Shown here piece after piece: positions 1-12,300 of a stretch of DNA of 64,000 bases (the stretch's first letter is position 1; every line of letters begins with the position of its first letter). A program made the translations under genes and the position numbers. The notes beneath the pieces were generated by a model, which saw nothing but the letters and a program-made list of their open reading frames with translations, did no database searches and was not told where the DNA came from. This stretch comes from Oasisia sp. SBJ-2009 (taxonomy: Eukaryota; Annelida; Polychaeta; Sabellida; Siboglinidae): assembly GCA_964017155.1 (NCBI GenBank), contig OZ024861.1, positions 35,002,824 through 35,066,823 of the forward strand, read 5' to 3'.

Positions 1-225
1 AGCTTTCTTCTAGTTATAGTCTGCTCATTTTGTGACTCGAACAATTCTACCAGCACAACATCCGACCGGTGGCAATCTACGAAACCTGACACTCAGTACA
101 TGACTGTGTCACATGGGATAATCTCCCTGCTAAACCAGTGGGGGTCCCACAGTATTCTTACACAGGCATATGCCTGGCGGCTTCTTGGCACATGTGGCCC
201 ACGTTTTCATAATCGCGCCAGCAGT

Positions 226-374
226 TTAAGCACGGCCACATTCGGGACAGAGGATGTCTTCTCCATCGGTTAGGAAGCCGCGTCCTACTAGAGAACAGTT
301 GCACTTGTAGCAGGAGAAGCAGTCGCTGTGCCAGTGGCGCTCCTCGAATGAGATGAACTTAGTGCCGCCCAGAC
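226..374 (-). CDS. Lmpt: Limpet-like exon I: LIM6 and C-terminus
   Basis: Last coding exon. The acceptor on the minus strand reads GTGTGTCCATAG, then GT completes a glycine codon split with exon H. It encodes [19 protein letters not shown] and then the second zinc finger, which ends ILCPECGRA before TAA at 228-226. The zinc ligands H, C, C, C and the final CPEC are all present. FHL proteins have nearly the same sequence and end two or three residues after the same cysteine, so the stop is at the expected place. No polyadenylation signal is visible between the stop and the window edge, so the 3' UTR continues to the left. Confidence 0.93.
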
Positions 375-3300
375 CTATGGACACACACCATAGGATATCA
401 TTGTAATGTTGACATCAACAAAACGCTTAGGAAGACAAAATACATGTTGTAATTACAAATGCTGTTGGTCTTGTCTTTAGAGGTCCCACCTCTATCCAGT
501 TTTGTGGAAAATTTGGCTGTTATTTGGTGCTTATGCATTCATAAACACCAAGTATTAGACACTTATTTACTGAGCAGACTAGTTACTGCCGTGGCTTCAT
601 GGGCATAATCAGAAACAACCAGTAGAATATTTATTCAAACAATTCCATTGCAAACAATGCTTGGCATGCAGTATACCTTCAACATACAGTATGTACTGTA
701 GCATTAAGAATATGCATTGGAATACTAGTAAATCAGGAAACCTATATATTCATAACATAATGTTTATTTGGCTCTGTTAAAAAAGCGGGAAAACTCTTTG
801 TTTACCAAATGGAAGAACGCCACGTGGCATGGGACATTTACAAATATTTAAAGTAGTGCATAGTGCCACCTAGAATAAGGAACTGACATTGTTATAATTT
901 GTTATTATACTGATGACATTTATTCACAACAGTACGCTATGCCTAATAGGCTTGTGTCTCCAAAGAGCATGTGGTTTCTGTATGTAAGAATCTATGGAAC
1001 GTAAACTCACAAGAAAGGAACTTTGCACATGTGACATAAGGAACAGAAAATATTTATTTGTCCGAAACATGCAACAAAAACAAAAGTTTTGAAACAAACT
1101 ATCATACAATATGATGAAGTAAAATAGGTAAAACAATTAAAGTGGTTAGTATATATTGCATGATATGTAGATACCATTTTTTTTATATTAGGAACGGAAG
1201 AATCCCATAGTTGTTATCGTAAGAGCCACCTTATAAAATAATTTCAAACATTAATTAAACTTATATAAACAGTTTGAAATCCCTAATACAATTAATGAAT
1301 ACTACCTGTCAGCCCCCTGCATGGCCTAGAGACAACAGGTATGACAGAAAAACAGCAGGAGCAGGTCCAGGAAAATTGATGGAGAATAGACAAGCGAAGA
1401 GTTAGGAGGAGGAGGAGGATAAAGTTGGCGCGACATGCAGAACGAACAGGAAAATGGTTGGCAAAGATGGCAGAAGCCCAGAGTTGAAGGGAAAAGAACG
1501 GAACAATCTAGACTGCACTTTCAGGTTTGCACAAGAAGAGATTTGGAGGAACTGGACGAGGTGAGCAAAAGACAGGACAGCTGGTGAAGGTAAGACATTT
1601 TTTTAATGACAACCAGAAATCGGTGATGAGGATCGAGAAAGAAGAAGAGCTGTCACTGACCGGTGATGGGCTTCGTGCACTTGCAGCACTTCTTGGCAAA
1701 CAGTTCCCCGAAGCACTCGGCACAGTACGGCTTCTCCTCGCGTGACGTGAACTTTTCCCCCGCCAGCACCTTGTCACAGTTGGTGCAGGTGAAGCACTCT
1801 CGGTGCCACGGGGTCGACTTGTACGTGATGCCCCCCTTGTTGATCACCTGCAACACACCACTCAGTCACGCTTCATCGCACAATAACTCTAATCAGCAAT
1901 AACTCTATTTTTACTATGAAATCATGTGGGGTGAGTGTGTCAATGTTAGTGTCACAAATGTAGGGGGTTGACATTTTGTGGAATGCCAGTGGATCCAAAA
2001 GGGTGGGTCATAGATGTTTTAGTTATTAATTCTGCCAAGTAGGATTGTGAGTTTGGCTGAATTAAACATAATTGCTAAAATGGTAATTGTCATTGCAATA
2101 ATTCCATCTACAAATATGACACTTGTTGTGACAGCAATTTTGAAAAGTATACACATACAAGTGTATTAGATCTCTACCACAGAATAATTGTTATGACAAA
2201 TCACATGAAACCTCAACATTTACAATGTTATTAAGTAAAGTTTAGCATGTTAAACAGCACACCATAGGTCTTGGAGGTCCCATCTACAAGGTATCCCTAG
2301 TAATGAGCACTATGTAGTTGCAAAATATCAACAACACGTTCAGCACCAGGAGTCCAACAGTTAAATTACAATACTGGGCCAGTTTCTGTATTGTGAGTAT
2401 TGTGGCTTGTAATGATGTCAAGATGAGGTGAGACAAGACCCCCTGAAGCAGCTGTGAGGCAGGCAGACTTACCCCGTTGCACTTGGCACAGCGCTGGGCG
2501 TACTGGTCCTCATAGCACGGCACACACACGATGTCCTGGTCGTGGGGGATGAAGCTCTTGTTGCCAATCGGCTGCTGGCACACCTTGCAGCAGAAGCACT
2601 GCTCATGCCACTGCTTGCCCTTGTACTCATACTTCTTCATGCCTGCAACAACAACCTCAGTCAAGTACTCATACTTCTTCATGCCTGCAACAACAACCTC
2701 AGTCAAGTACTCATACTTCTTCATGCCTGCAACAACAACCTCAGTCAAGTACTCATACTTCTTCATGCCTGCAACAACAACCTCGGTCAAGTACTCATAC
2801 TTCTTCATGCCTGCAACAACAACCTCGGTCAAGTACTCATACTTCTTCATGCCTGCAACAACAACCTCAGTCAAGTACTCATACTTCTTCATGCCTGCAA
2901 CAACAACCTCAGTCAAGTACTCATACTTCTTCATGCCTGCAACAACAACCTCGGTCAAGTACTCATACTTCTTCATGCCCGCAACAACAACCTCGGTCAA
3001 GTACTCATACTTCTTCATGCCTGCAACAACAACCTCAGTCAAGTACTCATACTTCTTCATGCCTGCAACAACAACCTCAGTCAAGTACTCATACTTCTTC
3101 ATGCCTGCAACAACAACCTCAGTCAAGTACTCATACTTCTTCATGCCTGCAACAACAACCTCGGTCAAGTACTCATACTTCTTCATGCCTGCAACAACAA
3201 CCTCAGTCAAGTACTCATACTTCTTCATGCCTGCAACAACAACCTCAGTCAAGTACTCATACTTCTTCATGCCTGCAACAACAACCTCAGTCAAGTACTC

Positions 3301-6300
3301 ATACTTCTTCATGCCTGCAACAACAACCTCATTCAAGTACTCATACTTCTTCATGCCAACAACATTCTGAGTCAAGTAGTCATACTTCTTCATACCAACA
3401 ACATTCTAAGTAAAGTACTCATACTTCTTAATGCCTATAGTAACAACCTGAATCATTGACTCATATGCATGCAACAACGTTCGTCAAGTATGCATTGTCA
3501 TACGTCTTCATGTCTACAAGAACATTTTGGATCAAGTACTCATACTTTTTCATGCCTGCAACAACATTCTACTTCGAGTAGTCAAACGTCTTAGCAAGTG
3601 ACTAAACCAGCCAAGGAAGCACCTCTACATAAACACACAGAGCTGAAGTAAAGTATCCTACTTCATTTGTTTTGCTCCAGCATCATTAGTGGAAGCATCA
3701 CTGGTGAAGCCTCATAACGAGGTGTAGGCACATTGTTGGTAGGGAAGGGAGACAGGAAATGATATAGTACCCTGGCTGATGGACATTAAGGCTGGGATGG
3801 AGTTGCTAACAGGGCAACTAGCAGCCCCAGTGGGTGGCTGACTCACACAGTCGTCAACAGGTCACTACAGTTGTATTAACCATGGTGTTATGGGGACCGT
3901 GATGAGCACAGTGAGTGGGACATACAACTCACCAGCACGAAACACGTTGCCGCAGCCATCACAGCGGGCGGCAAAGTTGTTGTCATGGCAGTCTGCGCAG
4001 TACAGCTTGTCGTCCTTCGATGCGAATGGCTGGTCAACAAGTGATCCCTGGCAGTCACAGCACTTGAAACACTTCTCATGCCAATGTCTGTCCTTGTACG
4101 AGAGATCCTGCAGCAGAAAGTGACAACATTCTTGAAGAGTTTCTGTTACCAATGTCTGTTGTTGTATGAGAGATAAAGTTCCATATAACACTTGAAATAT
4201 TTCTGACATCAGAGTCTGTCATTGTATGAGAGATCCTGCAAAACAATGTTACACACAACAGTTGAACACCAATGTCAGTCTCTCAGTTTAGAAAATTATT
4301 TATTGTCTTAGAAATATTTTCATGGCTGATATCAACAAAACCAAAACTGCTGTGTTGTCACTGAGGAATGTCCAGAATTGAATAATGCAGTGTGCAGTGT
4401 TAAACTACAACTATAAGCCTTCATAATGTATCAAAAATGACACATCAAATTACACATAAATCCTAGGAAACCACACTCATAGGTGCTTCAAGACAAAAGC
4501 ATTACAATTGCTATCAACAGACGGACTGATATACTACGGAACAGCGTTACAAAGTAGTTGTGTTGATGGAACGGTGAAATATTTACAACCGGTTTGACAG
4601 CAAGAGTGACTTGGCGCAGCAACAGAAACATTTTTTTTTTTTAACATCACGCCTTAGATATTCCAGCTGCTCTGATAATCAATTACCAGGGTCCATTTAA
4701 TCCAGACTCAGCTAGACTATGAAGAAGAATTTAACCTGAGACATATTAGAGCATTGTGTGAGTTGTCTGATAGAAACACTGACTGCAGTTGACATGAGGC
4801 CCCACATGTGAGCATAATCACAGAAACTTACAATCAGTACTAGATTATAAGCATCGTCTTTTATTCTAACTTTCAGAAATCAATCCTTTCTTAGTACTGT
4901 AACAAGTCAACATCATTACTATATAGTGATTAGCGAACAAACCTTTCATTATAACATGCAGAATCTGAAATGTATCTAATTATGGTTGAGTTTGTGTATG
5001 TGCGTGCGAGGGGGTGGGTGTGCGTGCATACATGTATATGTACATATATGTATATGTATATGTGTGAAGGTGTGTTAAGGTGCGTGCATCCAAGCATGGG
5101 TGCATAAAACATTTTCTCCTGGTTGGAATGCACCTTTGGTCGCCAGATTTTCAGGGCTTCATTTACAATCATTTCGACAAAAACTAACAACTTTGAATTT
5201 TCAACATTCCACATCGGTTAAGGTTTTTTTAAATACAGTTTTAGGGTTTGTGCCAGACATTAGGCACATATTAATTTACCATTCACAACATTACATATGT
5301 TAGTTAATGATCTTTCTTATCAGTTGGGAAGTCTTACTAACTTCTTACATAATGTTTGTAGCCCATGTAGCACTCAAATTTAAATCACAGGGAAACTTGC
5401 AAAAATCCATTCATATTCATTCCATCTGATGGCATAATTATAGTTTTACCTTTGCAACTGTTGAACGGAAACTATTGCTGCACCAGAGGGGTCAACAACC
5501 CTATAGGATTAATCAATTATCAGTGTGTGTTCATCTGGAGGCTGCCCTGAAGGCTGCAGTGGTCTGTCAGCCAATCAGACTCAGCAGTCTGGCAGAGTGC
5601 AATTAAAGTAAACAAACAAACATAAACCATACAGTAAGGTGATACTGAAATGAAAATAAATAATATACTGGGGTTAATGTAAAATGGAAGAGGTAAATAT
5701 TTATACATATTGGGAAACTGTTTAGATGTGACACATATCTGGAGGCAGGATAACAAGATTAATGGGTCCCTAAGTCGAAGACTAATACTTTGAACATCTT
5801 AGATCTTTCAAAGCAAAAAAAGACATTTTTGCCAAACAGATTCCTGGTGTTCTTATTTTTTACCAAAATGTCATTTGAATATGGAAGCATATTGGTCTTG
5901 TGCTCCTATGGAAAGGGATCTTTAGAAATACTGAGTGATAAAACCCAGGTATTTTCTCAAACTTGTTCATTCACCAATCTGCTAAAACAAGTTAAATTAA
6001 TAACATGTGTCAAACAGATTTGGTTTCACCACCCACTAAGCATAGCTTTGTAATTCTTGGCATTTTCTCAAGCCAGGAGCACTACTGACTACACTGCATA
6101 TCATCTCATCTTGTTGAAACATCACATTATCGCTGGGCCATCAGCCAATCATCTGACAACATTTAGATATCAGCATTTTCGGATTTAATTGCCTGCAATT
6201 ATCTCTCATCGTTGATCAGAAAAGTGACGACAGATATTTCCTAGAATTCCTATGTGAAGTTGAACTGTTTCCAGGATCTACAGGGGAAGGCAATAAATAG

Positions 6301-9300
6301 GCCAAACTAAAACTGTTGCAACAAACTTCCGTCTTAACACAGGGGGGTAAGTGCCAGGGTTACCGTGTTCAACTACCACTCTTGGTTTGCAAGGAAGGTC
6401 TTAGGGACACCAAATGCACTAAGCCCCAAATTCCGGTGTCTCCCTGGAGGCAGGGGGCATGGATCTAAGGGGATGGGACTGTGAAGGTTCCCATGCTTGG
6501 AATCATCCGATTTATCTCAAGACCTACACGGAGTGTTTTTGTCATCAAAGGCAGCATTAACATCCACACTGCGGGAGACTGGGTGAGAAGTGCCATGGCA
6601 ACACCTCCTGGCTACTCCAGGAACTCTAAAGATAGACTGACAAGTTTAACATGCCCATGTTTTAGTCCCGACTACAGGAACAAACTCGATGGCATCTGAA
6701 AATGTAATTTACATTACATTCTCTAAAAGGATAGTTGCCACGTTGTAACAGAGGGAAAATATTGTTCCAGTAATGATTACATTGTTGTAATTGTCATTCA
6801 TTTGTATGTGCATAATAGGATATATTAATATCTAACTAATTATGTGATGGATTAGCAAAGTTGCAATTTATATGATTTATATTCAGTGCTTTCTCTGCTC
6901 CGTTTTTTTAAAGCCACTTTGCCCAAATATATGTACACATTGCCACCCCATAGCTATTGGTGACCTAGGAAAGTTGTCAAAGAAATTGTTGTTATTCAGT
7001 GAAATACTGGTACCAAGACAGAGGCAATCATAATTAATTATTTACAAGTAGTGCAATAAACATGTTTATCTGCTGCTGATTTGTAGTTTTATTAGTTTCC
7101 CTTTTATATCCCAGGAATGAAGGTTAAAACACACAGCAACATTTTAAAGCTACTTTTAAAAATAGTTCTGGGGCCATGTTTCTGGACCCATATAACATTT
7201 TACTGCACCTTCCGAGGTCACTCAGCCCATCCTACCACTTACCCATCATTCCACTCAGGGGAAACACTGAACCTGTGTTAGTGGGGATGTAATGGATGTA
7301 GGGATAAACTGAACACAGGCTTCCTGGTTGGGACAGAAGTTATGTTGTCATTGTTGTAAGCTACCTTCGAGTCTGTGCCGATCGTGGTCTTACACTCCTC
7401 GCAGGTGTTGGCGAAGAGGTTCTCGTAACACTTGATGCAGTAGGGGTGTTCCTCACGCAGGATGTAGCGATGTCCAGTCAGGGACATGTCACAGTTCCAG
7501 CAGGAAAAGTGACCACTATGGAAGTCCTGGTCCATGGCTTTTGTGTATTCGCCCGAGAAGATCAACTACAACAAACAAGAGAAATCTGAGTAATGACTTT
7601 GTTTAAAAAAAGTAGTTCTTAAAAAATCCCACATTTATTACACTTCACTGCCTTGCAGACCCATTCTGTCCAAAACCATTGCAAATTTGCTGGGAAGCAT
7701 TCAGCCATGATGTAAATACTGCTCAAAGACTACCACTAAACAAACATCAATCACTGTACCCTGTACTTGTTTTTAAAGCTAAGTCAACTAAAGCAATGTT
7801 GAGTGAACAAAATCACCAATCCCTCATAACAGCAGGAAGAGGATTCAAAACCAGACATCCTCAAGTGTAATGTTTTACCCTCTATGCTGCCAACCCTCAT
7901 AGAGCTAGACCCACTGCCAATGTGTGTTTCTTTACCACACTGACACTACAGACACTGACCAACCAATTCACCACACCACAATGTTTGTTCTCTGAATATC
8001 TCTACCATCACAAGACTCGCATTTTATTCATTTCAGCTGTGCACTGATTGGCCAGTAACCACAACGCAAGTCTTCTTCATTCTTGGACATGCACAGTGGG
8101 CTAAAACCATCAAATAAAACAAGTAGCAAGTTTTGTTCAATTAAATTAATTATTAATTATTTTGTTGAATTAAACCAGCATAAACTAAGTTATTATTTTA
8201 GGGTGAATAAACACGAAAATCTTTAAAAAAAGTATGTCAATCTAGGCCCATCTTAACACGTCTGTGTTATGTATCTGCGTAACACATCTGTGTAGCACGA
8301 TGCAAATTCAGTGATCCGCATAGTTGTGATCAATGATCTGTATAACCGCGATCCTGATCTGTGCACTATGCAAACAAACACCTGCTTCAATTAGAAAGGG
8401 ACCATGCACTTACATACATGCTTGCATGGAAACATGGTATTACGCACACACATCTGCTTAGTCTGGCATGTGTATACACATGTGTGCATGTGCACGCAAA
8501 CGCATGCACGCTCATGCGTGTGTGCACGCACAGATGTGTTACTGATAGCACAGGAGTAATTACTGCACTGACAGAACTTGGGAAATGGATAACGTATTGT
8601 TTTCTCAATGGTGATGTTGTATACGAATGCACGAACACACCTGGTCAATTTATATTAAGATGAAAAATATTTGACGACCGTGTCCTCTGTTTGACCGGTT
8701 CACATATAAAAAACATGCAGTGCTTTGTGAGTGCAACTGGGTCACCTGATAACTGAGTGGCTGGGTGACTGTGTTTTAAGAGTAAGTGAGCAGGCACTTG
8801 GGGTACTTTGTCACAGTCTGGTGTGTCCTGTCCACTTTGTCCTGTTTGGTCCACTAAGGACTCCAGGACAATGCGAGTGTGTCATGCAGTCAAATTAGAC
8901 AGTTCTTATGTATCAGTCATGTACATATCTTTATTATGATACAAATACAATCTGAGGGAAGGAAAATCAGTTGAAGGACTTGGAAGGTAACTTATAGTGT
9001 GACATATACAGGGATTTGACAATATTGCATTTCAAAGACATGGGTTTGGATGACATGGTATGGGACATTGTACTAGAATGCATAGAGAGATAGGGAGGGG
9101 TTAGATGACATCATGATTTGAAGATATGGGGTTGGAAGGCATGGGGCATGAAAGAGATAGGGTTGGATGGCATGGGGTTAGAAGGAATGGTGATTAGAAC
9201 ATATGAGTTTTGATTGCATTGGGTTATAAGATAAAGGTTGTTTATTACATTTCTCAAATGAGAGAACATTGTCTTGTGGTCAGCACAAAATCATAAAAAA

Positions 9301-12300
9301 GTAAAAAACTATAATTACATAGGCAGTCGCAGACAAATATTCCATACGTTCACACTGGTTCTGGCGGTGGTGACAAGTTTACACAATTTATTCAGTTATA
9401 AAATAAATACATAAGTAAATTGCATTGATTTAAAATAAACATTTAACATTTAAATAAATATAATAAATATTGATTTAAAAGAAATGTTTTAATTACATTA
9501 ATTTATTTTAAATCAATTATGTTTTATTTCTTACATTTATTTAATCTTAAAATATTTATTTTTAATCAATACTATTTAATTATTTGTGTACTTTAAGGCA
9601 TGAAGCAAGGAAGGTGAGGCTGGACAGTATAGGCCTAGAAGGCATGGTGCTTTGAAGATACAGGGTTAGCACAGATGTACATGGGGCTGACAGAGCTGGG
9701 ATGAGATGTATGACGCTAAAACGGTAGCATGGGTGGAAGGTGTAAAGACACAGTTTGGGGAAGACAGGTCTGATCTGCCTCAATGCATGTTACAGGTGAT
9801 TACATAAGTGAATAAACATTCACTGGATGACAGGTCCAGCCAGCCAGTTAGTTACCAAGCTATATTAGGTGATCGCAAACGCCAAAAGAATGTTGGTATT
9901 TTACAGGCCTAATACTAATAGCCAGATGTAGCGTCTAGACTGTATGACCCCACCAATCCCTCCTCCTCCTCCCTTGTAACCTGATCCCAGCAGGGAGCTC
10001 TTCCCTATGTATCCATGGGAGGCATCCCCACTGCTAGGTCTAGTACCTGGCCAGACCTTATCTCCTCTGATAGCAGCATGTGTCTTATCACAGGTGATAA
10101 CTGTGCAGTACTTCTGACTGCCACTCTGTAGGCATTGCTTATCACTGGAACTAACTTAATTAACATTTATCACCTGGGTATGATATAGATCCGTAGTACA
10201 GGTAATCACAGCAGTTCCCACAAAATCGCATCAATTTTATACATCTTATGCTGTTACTGGTAGACCCACTATCATAAGTACTAATTACTAGAACGTTTAA
10301 TTGCTTTGTGATATCATATCAAGGGCCAGAATCCAGGCTAGTCTCACCTAGGGGGCCAACAACCAAGTATTCACAATAACCAAGCATACACGCACATGCA
10401 TACGCACACACGCACGCACACACACACGTGTAAATATACATACAAGTGTGGCAATGTTCACTGTTTTAAAAACACGACAAACCAAAGTCAAGAACTGCAG
10501 ACAAGATGGCAAATGACCCATGGAAACATTTTGCTAATATCATGAGATGATTCAGCCTAACAATGTTCCCACCCATCAGTTGTTTTAAAACCATTCACAC
10601 TCCAGCATCCCCAGTCAGCAAATGCACAGTGATGGAGCTACAAAAATAAATAGCTCTTGCAACCTACTTTCAAATGGGATGAATGCTTTACTACTTGGCT
10701 ACATCCTGTAGGCCTGCAGAATATCATATAAAACCCATGATTACACTTACCCACAGAGGCAATTGTGGCAGGCTAAGTGATGGTGGAGCGGCATTGGAGA
10801 TAATAAATAAAATGTTCTGACACAGTAGTTGGTTGAAGTAGCACATGACACTGGTGAATGAGTCCCCCTGAAGTAGGCTCTCAGGGCCCACTGAGGACTC
10901 AGGGTAGAGGTGAGAGTCCAGTAGTAATGTGAGGTCCCCAGGCCTCACCAACGGGGTGATTAAATATGAATGAAGGTAGACAAGGAGTATAACTGCACTC
11001 TCACTCTGTGTATGATCTATAATTTATTCATATCAGCAGTGGTGTGCATTCATCAATTTATATTTTCCTATAAATCTGTTGCATGACTATGTCTGCTAAT
11101 GGATAAACTAAGGTTTGCCCCAAGTTGCCCTCCTCAGACTCCAGATATACAACTGGACTAGCAATGTACAGAGTGTACAGAACAACAATGTACAGATTAA
11201 CAATGTACAAAACAACAATGTACAGATTAACAATGTACAAAACAACAATGTGCAGATTAACAACATACAACACAACCTGCTGGAACAACAACAATGTAGC
11301 AGAACCAACACTGACTGAGACAAATCCCTCCCAAGCTGTCTGATGTAACAGAACTGCTCCTTGCCCAGCTTCACATCTTTCCCAATCCATCACATCCCAC
11401 GGGTGCCACCAGATGGTCTCCTGCTTCCATCCCATTTCTCCCAGATGTTCCCATCGACTTCCCCTTCCTACTCCCTCTGTCTGACACATCTTGACTCCCA
11501 TTCCTTGGGACTACAGGCTAACATGGATAATTCCCTGTCAAAATATAGTATATTTAGCAGATTACCAATGGTAGTTGTCATACGACCAACCGATTTCTTT
11601 TTTGTAAAACTGATGGAGATGTTACAAGTTCCTAGCTCAGTTAGATCATTAAAATGACATCCTGGTGATGTATTTTCAGAATAAATAACTAGGTTAGTGA
11701 GAACCAAAACATGTGTTTTGTTTTTGTATTTTTTAAATATCGTTTTACTATTATAAGTATTTTACAGGGTAATTTGTGTAAACTATATTTTGAATATCAC
11801 TACGATTACAGGAAAAGAAACAATGTGTTGTCTTCTGTGGTTTTGTGGTGATCCTGGTGATGTGTGTTCGCGCCTATGAATGGAGATACGGATATGAATG
11901 GAGTGATAATAATAATAAAAGTAGCAATGCATCAGTTTGTCACGAGGTTATATCAACATGCCATTGATATGATAAATTTATTTGGATGCTAACCGAGATG
12001 GGCAGTTAGTGAGAGGGAGATTGAGGAAAGACAGAGATCATTGAAGTAAAACATAAAATGGGGAGATGTGCAAAGGAGTAACAGTGTGTAGACATAATTT
12101 CAAAGTGGCAGAGATCAACAGTCAAGACTTGAAGACAACTGCCAAGACCAGGACAGTTTTGGGCATATTGTGAAGAGGACAAAAGAAATGAAGTTCCTTG
12201 TCTCCACACTGCAAGGAACTTACAATGAGCATTAGTTTCAAGACAACCGATGATGTGCACATACTTTGCAGCAATAATGATATAAACATAGGAATCCTGA

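Noticed and set aside
2531..3459. Long plus-strand open frames of about 280-305 codons over the 42-bp array
   Set aside because: They are mirror frames of a satellite whose unit has no stops; the real coding sense here is the minus strand, where exon G lies.
11115..11343. Asparagine- and valine-rich repeat protein frames
   Set aside because: They follow the 30-bp minisatellite and have no independent support.
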